From Zasmidium citrigriseum (lineage: Eukaryota > Ascomycota > Dothideomycetes > Mycosphaerellales > Mycosphaerellaceae): DNA of 64,000 nucleotides. The position numbers and the translations under genes were made by a program. The notes beneath the pieces were generated by a model, which ran no database searches, was not told the origin of the DNA, and saw only the letters and a list, made by a program, of their open reading frames with translations. The stretch spans positions 124,001 to 188,000 of the forward strand of contig NHNW01000063.1 of assembly GCA_002786025.1 (NCBI GenBank), written 5' to 3'. Positions within the stretch are counted from its first letter, which is position 1; each line of letters starts with the position of its first letter. Positions 32,752-43,043 of this stretch are shown here, in pieces.

Positions 32752-33835
32752 ATGAAGCTCTCCGCTACTCTCCTGCTCGGCCTCGCAAGCACGTCTTTTG
32801 CACACCCAGGTGAGGTCGAAAACGAACGAGACCTCATCTACAAGAGAAACTTCAACGCCATCACCCGCCGAGGACTCAACGCATGTGCCGAGCACATCGA
32901 GAAGCGAGGTGTCAATGCCAGGGCTCAAGCCCGTCGAGCCGCAACCTTTGAAAAGCATCGCAAGAGCATTAAGATTCGCGACTCGGATGTCATTGCCAAC
33001 ACTTCTCACTTCCACACTGAGGACTACACTCCCAACACTCCCGCCAGCGAGATCTTTGGCGAGTCGAACAACTGCATTGTCAACCCTGCTGGTGAGACCG
33101 GTCCCTTCTGGGTCAAGGGCGAGCATTTGCGTAGCAACATTCGCGAAAATCAGGCTGGTATCCCGGTCGTCATTGAGGGACAATTTCTTGACGTTGAGAC
33201 TTGCGAGCCCATGACTGATGTCTGGTGGGATATGTGGTGCGTATGATTCATCAACACATCTCCGTCAGCTTTCCACTAATGAAAATTCCCACAGGACTTG
33301 CAACGCCACCGGAGTCTACAGCGGCGCCCTCGGCATGGGCAACGGCAACTCCAATGATCTCTCCAACATCAACACAACCTTTCTGCGCGGCATCCAGAAA
33401 GCCGACTCCGACGGCGTTGTGACCTTCGAATCCATCTTTCCGGGCCACTACGCCGGCCGCGCTTCCCACCACCACATCGCCGTGCACCAGAATGCTACTG
33501 TGCTTCCGAACAATACTCTCACTGGTGGGACTTTCAACCATGTCGGGCAGCTCTTCTGGGACCAAGACATCATTGCCAAGGTCGAGGCTACGTATCCCTA
33601 CAACACGAACAACGTCTCTATCACGGAGAACGCTGTCGACCATGTGTTTACTGCTGAGACGGATGACACGCCTTCGGATCCGGTATTCAACTACGTCTAT
33701 CTTGGGGATACGCTTGAGGATGGTCTCTTCGGTTGGATTACGATTGTTGTCAACACCTCGGCCACGTATGATCCGGCTTATAGCTTTGCACTGACTGCTG
33801 ACGGTGGTGTTGAGCAGTCTGGAGGTTCATCTTGA
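32752..33835 (+). CDS. Secreted intradiol ring-cleavage dioxygenase
   Basis: Exons 32752..33236 and 33295..33835 give 341 aa. The donor GTGCGT at 33237 is the one that restores WDMWTCNATGVYSG. The start MKLSATLLLGLASTSFA is a signal peptide. Catalytic-domain marks: CIVNPAGETGPF, IRENQAGIPVVIEGQ, DVETCEPM, and the non-haem Fe(III) ligands, seen as Tyr in GVYSG and Tyr/His/His in PGHYAGRASHHHI. It cleaves catechol-type rings to muconates outside the cell, probably acting on lignin- or plant-phenol-derived compounds. Several N-glycosylation sequons (NNTL, NVSI, NTSA) fit secretion. It is intact, unlike its neighbours on both sides. Confidence 0.5.
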
Positions 33836-34057
33836 GTGCAGTGTGCACAGATCCGGGCGAGAGGCGAAGGGAACGTGAAAGGATCGAGTGAAAATATTGG
33901 ATAAACGTAGTCATCAACCCACACCAAACTTGAAATTCGTCTCTGAAGGTACTTCTTTCCAGAACTCTCAGCTGTTGTATAGGCTTGCTGTTCGAAGAGG
34001 TGTCTCGCGAGCAGCGCAAAACGGCGGGTATCTTCTTGTCGAAAGCCAAACACAGCT

Positions 34058-34442
34058 TCAGCACATCTGGTAGTGTGCACACGGTGGTCGATCTGCATGG
34101 GATGTAACATTGTCCGGGTTGCTTGTCGCCCTGTAAGCGTCATGGTGGTAGATTGGTAGGCCAATAGAAGGACACTCGCGAAGACAGCATGATGTCTGCA
34201 TAGGCCTCAAATTCAATGCATTTATCTCAGCGAAGGCAAATACAACGATAGGAAAAGCCAGTACCAACCCTAGCAGCAGCACCTTCGTTGTCCACTCCGT
34301 AGACATGCGGCCATCTGAATCGTAGCCAATGATCGTCCGATTCTCCCGTGGTCTGTGTTCGATGTTAGATATTTTCTTGTGCCAACCTGTCAGTATAGCT
34401 CGAGAATACAGTAGTGGTGCGTATTTACCTGATGGCTGTCAT
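34058..34442 (-). CDS. Possible small two-exon membrane protein
   Basis: Tentative exons 34442..34429 (14 nt) and 34352..34058 join in phase (GTAAAT donor, ACACAG acceptor) to about 102 aa with one hydrophobic segment (VLLLGLVLAFPIVVFAFA) and a cysteine-containing tail. The start is only 10 bp beyond the stop of the next gene on the same strand, which argues against an independent gene. I do not recognise it. It could be a 3' extension of the neighbouring transcript or chance. Confidence 0.5.
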
Positions 34443-34451
34443 GAGACGGGT

Positions 34452-35450
34452 TTAGTTCTCTCTAGAACTTTCAGATTTCTGCGCCTTTTCCCCCTCGTCC
34501 ATCTCACTCAACATTTTCGTGAGGTTGTGTCGAACATCGTTCAACCACTCGGTCTGCTCGGATCCTACACCATCCAGAGTCTTGACCACCATACTCTTGT
34601 CTGTCCCCAGAAATGGCATCATATCTCCAGCGCCGACCACATGGAGGAGGACATCAGTGAGGCTGCGCTTTGTTGGCTCTTGCTTGAAGAAATCCCTAAC
34701 ATTCGGTGGCTCTGGTGGTTGAGCGCACTTGCACTCAGTTGCACTGCAGTTCAACACATGGCTGCTCATTCGGAAGACGACTTTCTCCCAGTAGGTTTTG
34801 ACATGTGTTTCATAATCGCCGTTGATGTACTGATCGGCGTCGAAGGCCTTGCCCTTGGTGTTGATCCAGTGCATGATGGCTGGGTGGAAGAACGAAGCCC
34901 GCATCGTGACGAGTCCAAAGTGGCGCCAAGCGGTGTATTCGCAGGGTTGCTTGATGTAACGAGCGATGTCGACGCCGATGGTTTCGAGGCAAGCGACGTG
35001 GAATAAGCGGCGCGTAGGCTGTCGAGACGGATGATTCTGTGCGGGTCTCTTGGCAGTCAGGCTGAGGCGATATGGGCCTTGAATCTTCTCGTCAGACTGA
35101 TATTCAAGGCATAGGCAGTTCCTCGCTCGACACTTGGCGTTCGTCTTCTCGCTGTATTCGAAGATGAGTTCGTGAGTACCGGCATCAAGATCGCGCGTGA
35201 TGTGCCACTTCTCGCTAGGATCCCACTTGTGGTGTGTGTGCTGGACAAATTTGCTGAAAGTCTGGGAAGATCAAGATCCATTCAATTCTTCTACGCTCTT
35301 CTTGCGGTAGCGTCGGACGTCGGAGGCAACTTGGACAAGGCTCGTTGGCTTGATGTCCAATTTCCCCAGCGCCTTCTGCATGGTCTGCATCTTTTCTTTG
35401 GCGGTTCGAGCGCCGTTCTGCGTCGAAAAAGACTGATTCTCTCCACCCAT
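34452..35450 (-). CDS. Unrecognised gene with an in-frame TGA
   Basis: One frame runs from ATG 35450 (MGGENQSFSTQNG) to 34452, about 330 codons, broken only by TGA at 35273..35271. Before it is a basic helical segment (RRYRKKSVEELN); after it comes KFVQHTHHKWDPSEKW, LIFEYSEKTN, two Cys clusters (CRARNCLC and CSATECKC), and a C-terminal helical region. The TGA could lie in a short intron ending at TTCTTCCCAG style acceptor 35265, with in-phase donors GTTGCC (69 bp) or GTCCGA (57 bp), but neither donor is good. Otherwise it is a nonsense mutation. No domain recognised; no signal peptide. Confidence 0.5.
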
Positions 35451-35717
35451 GATGTCGCTCCTGCGATGGAATACTGCTTGCGGTGGGATATGGCGGGTAA
35501 ATGGATGTGCGAGTAAGCTTGTTGTTGGAGTGTGAAGGGGATGGAAGACAAGCATCGCGCAGAACAGGTGACAAGAATTGGCGCGCGATTTCCAAACTTC
35601 TTCAAAATCTGAAGAAGGTGCTCTAAATTCATTCAGAGAAAGAGGTAAGCGCACGTCCGGCCGATCATCTCACAGAGAAGGCACTGTGGGCTTTCACATG
35701 CAAACCTTAATCCAACC

Positions 35718-37410
35718 TCACCTCATCTCGCCATCCTCCATCTCACCGGATAACGCAGCCCATACCACCTTTGCGCCATCGCCGCACGCACACTCAGCCC
35801 AGAGGAATTTCTCCGCGACACTCTCAATATCTTGGATTCCCCCAAGCCTCGCATTTACCACAGCCTCCCGCAGACTCCTCAAAAACCACGCCCGAAAAGG
35901 GGTAAACCAAGCCGTCATCGTCCCAATCATCAAACTCCACACCAACAAATCCATCCCCTCCCTATCAAACCCCAGGATCAACCTCGCCATCTCGATCTCG
36001 TTCTGCAAATCCGTCAAGGACTTGATGACCCACGGCGAATTAAAGCCAGCCGACATCAAAACGGCATTGGAGTAAATGATGATCGTGATACGACAGAGTT
36101 CGTAAATCGCCGGAGAGCTATATCCTCGCTCGCCGGTGTTGAGATCCTGCCATGCGGGGAGATTGAGGAGCTGCATCTGGGCGATGTTGAGGGAATCTCG
36201 GATCCAGAAACGGTCGACCTCGCCGGCTTGGTAGACTCGATCGAGATGTTTGATCCAGTCGAAGACGGCGAGAGCGCACTCGGGGAGTCCGCCTGGGACG
36301 TTTCTCGAGAAGCGATGGGATTCTAGATGCCGACCGTTCTGGACTATAGCAGGGACGTTTGCGATTGCGGCTTGTAGGTCGGGGTAGACTTGCAGCGTCG
36401 GTTTCTTGACATGGAAGCTTGCATCTAGAGCGACGCCACTATGGCACGTTCAGAGAAGAGAGCCACCAAGATATTGTGGATCGATACTCACAACGCAAGA
36501 CCCCGCGCGAGACCAGGCATATTCTGAATACGCCCAAGCCCATCCGCACGACCCGACAGCCACGAAAAAGCTTTGGCGTGAACATCCTCATTCTCCATAC
36601 AAGCGGCCGAATAACTCGTCCCATCCAAAGGCTACTTCAAGTCAGCAACAATCCAACCCAAATACCCCCAATGTCCGACCATACCACATGCGGCACAAAC
36701 AGCGTCCCCTCCCTCGCCGTCGGCTTCACCGCCCCCTTATTAATCTCTCACAGCGTATAAACCGCCAACAAAAGCGGCCCAATCTCCTCGCTCCCCAACA
36801 TCGGATCCACCAGTCGTTCTCTCGCCAACCGAATCATCTCCCCTCGATGCACGTACGTCTCCGGCGAAGGCGGAACATCGAAAAGGATCTCTCGAAAGGC
36901 ATAGATGGTAAAGCAAATAGAATGGTAAGCGACACTGTCGTGGCAAAAGGTGGCGAACCAGACAGTCTTTTCGCTAGCTTGAAGGCTCCTGCAAGCGACG
37001 AAGTTGAGAACTCAAAAAAAGCCTTGTCAGAGCGAGGATGAGAGGGTCGGAGATCAGGAAAACTTACATCTGTCGATGATCTCGACGTTGGAACTCGCGT
37101 GCTGGAGTTGGAAAGATGTCACCCCGATCCCTCCGAGCACCGGCGATAAAGTCCGGAGGGGAATAGGGCGCCTTGTCTCATTATTGCCCTCTCGCGGACG
37201 ACTACACCCCTCTCCAGATCTGTCGACAGAAGTAGAACAACCCCCCGCCACTCTGTCTTTCGGTCTCGATTTCTTCTTGTGCAAACCGCTCGAACCTTTT
37301 TTGAGCCTTCTCCTGCTCCCCACGCTCGCGGCGTGCGCCCTCTCGACGTAGGTCAGGCATGGGAAATGCCCTCGATTGCTCACAAAATGGAAGATAGGCT
37401 CCGTCGACAT
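35718..37410 (-). pseudogene. Degenerate fungal transcription factor gene
   Basis: Clear exons are 36988..36685, 36631..36492 and 36438..35718, joined by good introns. They encode SLQASEKTVWFATFCHDSV, YVHRGEMIRLARERL, EINKGAVKPTAREGTLFVPH and a helical C-terminal half, as in the same family as the gene at 67..1509. A TGA at 36750..36748 interrupts the first of these. The 5' exon is also damaged: the start MSTEPIFHFVSNRG (37410) and the following charged segment (RREGARRERGEQEKAQKRF) are in different frames, and TAG/TAA/TGA triplets follow around 37200..37150. Multiple lesions make a pseudogene likely. Confidence 0.5.
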
Positions 37411-37932
37411 GCCGGTCGTCAAAGATGCGGCAGATTCGATGTCAGTATCTGGAAGTCCGGAAATTGAAACGAGTGATGAGTAAGATTAGTAAGTGGTGCG
37501 TGGGTGGTGTGATCCAATTTCAAATGCCCCGATTGGCTAAATGCCGCTTTTGTTAAAGGGGAATTGAACCCTAGTTCAGACTCCCGGGTTGGGAGAAGTC
37601 CGTAGAGTCCTTACGATCGTCCATCTACACCTACACATAAGACAGAGTGAAGGGGTCTTAGTGAAGGTCTTCAAGTTCAGCTGTCGTGTACTTTCACTTA
37701 TCGATTAGCGCTAAGAGAAGACTAGTCCGCATCAGGAAGGAACATCGATGGCAGAAGACAAGACTAATACATACACTACGAAAGAACATCTCGTTCAGCC
37801 CGAACCGCTCACACACATCCCGTACAAGAAGCTGTAATCCATCAGACGCGCCCACGCATCCATTCGCTCGAAGTCCGATGCTCTCCCAGAACACCACCGC
37901 AATGCCATACAAATAACAAAATCCGGTCAGGC
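37411..37932. other. Intergenic region, nothing supported
   Basis: About 0.5 kb between the broken transcription factor gene and the 3' end of the peptidase gene. A GTTCAATTCCCC string on the minus strand recalls a tRNA T-arm but no cloverleaf can be drawn. Confidence 0.5.
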
Positions 37933-40644
37933 TCACTCCTCTAGCCTCTCCAGAGCCCCCCTTATGATTCCCACCGTCTTATCGACACCCCTCCTCGCCT
38001 CCTCAACATCCCCCCTCTCAACAGCATCCCACACCAAAGGGAAATAGGCCGTGCCATAACCGTCCCAAGCCTTCGGCGCGAAAATAGCATGTTTGAATTG
38101 CGATCGTCCAGGGAGGCCGTGTTCCTGCTTCTTCGCTCCGGGTTCCAGTTCCTTGCCGGTGGGAATATCCAGAAGATCTCGTTCGAAGCTGGTGACTTTG
38201 TTGTTGTACTCGATGCGTTTCATCGCGAAGTGAGAGTTCTCCAGACCCCCTGCGCCGAGGACGTTGGAGGTCCAGATATCCTCAAAGCGGTTGAATTCGT
38301 CGGCGAAGGCGGAGAGGTCGTCGGCGACGTCGATGAGGGGTTTGAGGTCGACTTCGACGTTGTTCTTCTCTGCGAACTTCCGTAACTCTTCGAGATATGG
38401 TCCTTTGATTTTCTCTGCGTAAGTCTTCACATCGAATGGGATGATAGGGCGGTCGGCGATTTCCAAGATAAGAAGAGCCCAGATCTGAGCGAGCGTCCTA
38501 TGCCAGCCAAGATCGGGGTCACCAAACTTGGTCATCCAGTCGAAGGTCTCGTAGCAGGAGTGATATGGGAAACCATGTTCTGCTCCTCCGAAGCCAAAGT
38601 CGATGGACGACATGCCCGCAATGTCTTGGAAAGCAACGTAGTCACTTCCTGCACCAAGGCCGTCAAACCTGCTCTGCTTCTGCTCCCAGATCTCGCGGAG
38701 CGAGCTATTGCCGTCGGGGGTGCTGACTCGATCGAGGACATGCATCAACGTCCGCTGCCAGAGTGGACTTCCCGTTGCTTGGAACAACGGATCCGGTCCA
38801 TAGACGCCCACGTCAACGTTCAAGTAGGCCACACCGTCTGCGCGCAGATATTCGACATTATCCTCCACGTATTCAGTGCTGCCAACGAGATTGTACTCCT
38901 CGGCGTCCCAGCTCACGAACTCAATCGTGCGGAGGGGTCTCCAGCCCATTCTGCGCAGATCTCCAAAGATCCTGACGATTTCCATCATCACCGCACTTCC
39001 ACTACCGGGATCGACGGCTCCAAAACACCAGGAATCTCGATGGTTTCCTACCAGAATCTTCTTCTTTGGCTGCTCCAATCCCTCGATCATGCCGTGCAAG
39101 TTCCAGATCTGCTGCAGCTCGTTCTCATCATTGAGATTCCTCAAGTGAACGATCGGTCCGTGATGACCCTCGGCACCAGAGAACCACTCCTTGGAAAAGT
39201 CTTGGCTACCTCCAACCCAGCCTTTGGGGACCTGCTTGCCGTGGCCTTGCAAGGACTCCAGTAGTACCCTCGCATCTCTCCACGACAGTGGCAGGGAAGG
39301 TATCTTGGTCAAACCCGGGTTGTCGTCCTTGGAATTCCGGCTAGCGTCCAAAGTGCTGGCATATCCCGGTGTAAGTGGATCCCCCAGAACCAGGCTCATC
39401 AACGAGACACCGCCTCGCTGTAAAGAGTCGTCAGGTCTCCATGGTCCATCCGGCCAAACGGCGCCTTTCACAGATCCATCGTCGCTGGGGTCTGAGTAAA
39501 TCAGCGCACCCACACAACCGGCATCTTCCGCAGCCTTGATCTTCAAAGCCCGATCTCCTTGCGTGCCGTAATACCTCATGAGAGCAATACTCCCATTCAA
39601 TTGCACGCCCTTCTCCTTCAACCAATCGAAGTCTTCCCTACTCCCTCCATTCGCGTAGATCAAGTGCCCTTCCACCTCCCCATTCTTACTATTACCATGC
39701 CAAGCCAACGTCTGCTGTCGACCCGGATCCACAATTTTCTCTTCCAACGTTGCCCTCCACTTCTTACTGTCTGGCGACACAATCTCCACGCTCCTGCCGT
39801 CCGGTGTCGGATAATTCAAATATACATAATAGCTCAGCAAAGCAATGTCGTCCAGTTTCCCCTCCTCAATCCACTGCTCTTTCATATATTCCGCCATGTA
39901 CAGGTCGCCTTTGCTCCCAGCAACATGATCGTATCCCGTGACGTGCATCAGATAGTCTTCTATCCGCATCGCATCGACATTCTCCTGAACATACTGCCTC
40001 ACAGCTTCAGGATCGAAGCGTGTTCCCATGAATCTTGCGTTTCCGGGGAAGACATCCAGGATGAAGAGCACATATATCAGTATCGCAATACTGAGCAATC
40101 CACATAATCGTGCCGCGGTGCCGGCTGACATTCGATATCGTTCGGGAATGGTTGGCATTCGTTGGATCGTTCGTGAGAGCCATGATTCGGTAGAAGGAGG
40201 AGTAGCTTCGGCGGAGGTGTCTGTCGGTACTTGGGTATAAAATGATCGAAATGAGGGTAGTCGTATGGAAGAGAGAGTGGCGCCAATGTTGGAGAGGTGC
40301 TGGGAGAACTTGGAACGTAATCGGGCCCGGTGATATAAGCGCGATTGTCGATTCGCGGGATCGGGGTCGGAGGGGTCCAGGTAGTCCAGTTCTTCTATCT
40401 GCCGTCGTTCGTCATCGCCATCGCCCGTCACTTCAGGGAGCCGTAGATCGCTGTCTTCGCTCGAGCGCGGGGATTCGACTGTCGGCGGGCGATAATGGGA
40501 TTCGTTAGGGAGGAGCCCTTGCCTTTCGGCATCGTCGCTGATCTCCTGCGGTCCTCTGAAGTTCTGCGACGACGAGGGTCTCGAAGACGTTGCCTCATCG
40601 TAGGTGGGAATGGGAATGTGGCCGTACTTGTCTGACGAGTCCAT
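37933..40644 (-). CDS. Transferrin-receptor-like M28 peptidase (Tre1/Tre2, glutamate carboxypeptidase family)
   Basis: 903 aa in one exon. An acidic N-terminal cytosolic region carries IPIPTYDEATSS (a PY-like motif). A transmembrane helix (LCGLLSIAILIYVLFILDVF) lies near residue 185, followed by a PA domain and the M28B peptidase domain. Metal-ligand motifs look complete: NHRDSWCFGAVDPGSGSA, SWDAEEYNLVGSTEY, and YHSCYETFDWM. A transferrin-receptor-like dimerisation domain follows. Yeast Tre1/Tre2 act as adaptors for Bsd2/Rsp5-dependent vacuolar sorting of metal transporters, whereas catalytic relatives remove C-terminal glutamate. Here the ligands suggest a possible peptidase. Type II membrane protein, vacuolar or endosomal by analogy. 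Confidence 0.5.
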   Translation of the reverse strand: MDSSDKYGHIPIPTYDEATSSRPSSSQNFRGPQEISDDAERQGLLPNESHYRPPTVESPRSSEDSDLRLPEVTGDGDDERRQIEELDYLDPSDPDPANRQSRLYHRARLRSKFSQHLSNIGATLSSIRLPSFRSFYTQVPTDTSAEATPPSTESWLSRTIQRMPTIPERYRMSAGTAARLCGLLSIAILIYVLFILDVFPGNARFMGTRFDPEAVRQYVQENVDAMRIEDYLMHVTGYDHVAGSKGDLYMAEYMKEQWIEEGKLDDIALLSYYVYLNYPTPDGRSVEIVSPDSKKWRATLEEKIVDPGRQQTLAWHGNSKNGEVEGHLIYANGGSREDFDWLKEKGVQLNGSIALMRYYGTQGDRALKIKAAEDAGCVGALIYSDPSDDGSVKGAVWPDGPWRPDDSLQRGGVSLMSLVLGDPLTPGYASTLDASRNSKDDNPGLTKIPSLPLSWRDARVLLESLQGHGKQVPKGWVGGSQDFSKEWFSGAEGHHGPIVHLRNLNDENELQQIWNLHGMIEGLEQPKKKILVGNHRDSWCFGAVDPGSGSAVMMEIVRIFGDLRRMGWRPLRTIEFVSWDAEEYNLVGSTEYVEDNVEYLRADGVAYLNVDVGVYGPDPLFQATGSPLWQRTLMHVLDRVSTPDGNSSLREIWEQKQSRFDGLGAGSDYVAFQDIAGMSSIDFGFGGAEHGFPYHSCYETFDWMTKFGDPDLGWHRTLAQIWALLILEIADRPIIPFDVKTYAEKIKGPYLEELRKFAEKNNVEVDLKPLIDVADDLSAFADEFNRFEDIWTSNVLGAGGLENSHFAMKRIEYNNKVTSFERDLLDIPTGKELEPGAKKQEHGLPGRSQFKHAIFAPKAWDGYGTAYFPLVWDAVERGDVEEARRGVDKTVGIIRGALERLEE

Positions 40645-41521
40645 GATGGCCGGAGGTCGCGGGGCTCGACAGCCCGCTCAGTGGGAGGTGGTATGGGAGT
40701 CCAGCTATCGGCGCATATCGGCTCCGTCACAATTTGATTGACCGGCTCATCAAATCGGCGTTGTTGTGAGTGTTTGCTAAAGGGAGGCGTCCAGGCTCGC
40801 TCGTCGTCACTCCCAAGACCAAGGGTGAGCCGCGCCGCCTCGGCACGCCGAGCCGGAACTCAAAACGCCGACCAACATTCACCTCACCTTGTTCGTTCTT
40901 CCATCCACTCGCAACCTGTCCATCAACAACAAAGACCTATGATCTAACAGCACTACCAGAGCGATATGCCTCACTGTCAAGCAGTATTGTGCCATCCTGA
41001 ATGTCGTTCAGATTCGGTCTCAGCATGAAGCATACTTGAGGCATGGGCTCCAGCGAAAGGCCGCTGAACGTAAGACTTGATGCCGACCTTGAACGTTCGA
41101 GAGGTACTCCATCGGAGAGAGACCCCGCCAGACTACGCAGTTGCTATGGTCTTGCCAGTCATCAGGGTGCCAGCGACGAACTCGCCATCGTTCTCAACTT
41201 GGGCTCCAAGCCGCAGAGTTCCCATTCGACTTCAGAACTGTGGCTAACGGAGGTCATATCCCCAAATGGCTCTCTCGAAAAATAGAAGAACAAGTCAGAG
41301 CCCTCCGACTCTGACAGAACCTGTTCCGAACAATCTCTCATTTCTTGCGGACTTTTCGGAAGAGATCCGAATTTCGCACCGGTCGACCCGTAGGTGGACA
41401 AATGCGAGCACATGTCTTCCCATCCAAGTATCTATATTTCATGGGCTCTGGGAGAGGAAGAAATTTGCATTGAATTTCTCCTCAGATCGACTCCTCGTGG
41501 CTTTGGATCGCTTTCAGCATC
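40645..41521. promoter_or_regulatory. Divergent intergenic region
   Basis: 877 bp between the starts of the leftward M28 peptidase gene and the rightward amidohydrolase gene; it must contain both promoters. No open frame of substance and no clear repeat was seen. Confidence 0.5.
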
Positions 41522-42969
41522 ATGAACTCCTTTCTCATCAAAGACGTACGAATCTTCGACGGTCATACTACGATCGAGAAAGGTGCCGTACTGGTCGAAA
41601 ATGGCAAGATCGCTGAAGTGTCAGCCTCAAATGACATTCGCCACTTCACCGGACCGACGTATTCGAGACCTGGTCATACATTACTCCCGGGACTGATCGA
41701 TACTCACATTCACGCCACTGGCGCCAATCCAATAGCTTTGCCGCAAGCTCTGCGGTTCGGCGTCACGACGGTTTGCGATATGGTCGGTCAATCCGCTAGC
41801 TTGTACTATGTGCAAGACTCCCACAGGAGGAGCTGATCGATCGCCTTTAGCATAACGAATGGCATAACATCATAAAGCTCCGAAAGCAGCAGGAAGGCGG
41901 CGACTGTGCCGATTTGAAGACGGCCAGCTTCGCCGCTACAGTTGACAACGGCTGGCCGGCACCAATCGTGTTGATGAACGCCGATACTGCGGAAGTAGGT
42001 CATCTTCATAGGTATGTATCGTTGGCTGATCAACTATGCTCAAAGGACAGGAAAGAAATCGCCACCTGGCCCAAACTCTCAACCCCCGAAGATGGGCGAC
42101 AATACGTGCGAGACCGAGTGAACGAAGGCGTCGACTACATCAAACTGATGCACGAGTCGGGCAAAGTCCTAGGTCGAGAGTTCAACATGCCGTCGATTGA
42201 ATTGCAAGAAGCGATAATCGACGAAGCTCACAAACACGGTTTGATCGTCGTGGCTCATGCAACATGTTTGGACGACACTGTTGCTATCCTCAAAGCTGGC
42301 GTCGACGGTCTAACGCATACGTTTATCGATCAGCTTCCGAATCAAGAAGTCATCGACTTGTATAAGAAGAATAATGCGCATCTGAACCCGACTCTTGCTA
42401 CCGCAGGTTCGAAGACCTCCGAAGGGAAGGTCAGTACCCATGTGAAAGCAGTCCTTTCGTGATTGAGAACATGGCTGACCGTGCCTGCTCCTAATTGACA
42501 GGCCATGCAAGCCCGCCTCGCCAACGACCCCCGAATCCGCCACCTCCTCTCCCCCACCTCACGCCAATCCCTATGCGCATGCATGTCCTTCGCACAATCC
42601 TACACCCACGAAACCGCCTTCGAAAGCGTCCGCCAACTAAAGAGCGCCGGGATCCCAATCCTCGTCGGCTCCGATTCCGCTGGTCCAGCTCTCGGGACAG
42701 CATACGGGCTCTCAACGCACCATGAGATCTTCCTTCTTGTTGAGAAGTGTGAATTCACGCCTGAGGAGGCTCTGAGAGCGGCCACGTCTCTGCCGGCGGA
42801 GCGGTTTAGGTTCAAGGATAGGGGACGGATTGTAGGTGGGCTGGGGTTGAGGGCGGATTTGGTGTTGGTTGAGGGGAATCCGATGGAGGATGTTGGGTGT
42901 ATGTTGAATCTTAGGGGGGTTTGGACGGAGGGGAGGCTTTGTAGTGCGTATGAGCAAAACTTTAGCTAG
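41522..42969 (+). CDS. Amidohydrolase (imidazolonepropionase/prolidase-like)
   Basis: Exons 41522..41782, 41851..42429 and 42502..42969 give 435 aa. The first intron was placed so that VCDM joins directly to HNEWHNIIKLRKQ, the family pattern. Metal-binding marks of the amidohydrolase superfamily are present: LLPGLIDTHIHA (HxH), the DYIKLMHESGK region (carboxylated Lys candidate), VVAHATCLDDT, GLTHTF and the late VGSDSAGP (Asp). No signal peptide, so it is intracellular, unlike ochratoxinase-type relatives. The last exon changes from C-rich to G-rich near 42700. It converges on the MFS gene with only 74 bp between stop codons. Confidence 0.5.
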
Positions 42970-43043
42970 GTATTGACGAACATGCGCAAGCGACATTGCT
43001 CTATATTGATCATCATATTTTTTAAATCCCGTATCTCGCCACC

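Noticed and set aside
33251..33643. Leftward frame opposite the dioxygenase
   Set aside because: Antisense of a well-supported exon, with no motif.
34452..37410. RIP (repeat-induced point mutation) as the cause of the stops
   Set aside because: RIP leaves many C-to-T changes and AT-rich sequence; here the flanking frames are otherwise intact and GC-balanced, and no repeat copy is present.
37555..37640. Minus-strand GTTCAATTCCCC resembling a tRNA 3' half
   Set aside because: The stem pairs only three bases and no acceptor stem complements the 5' side.
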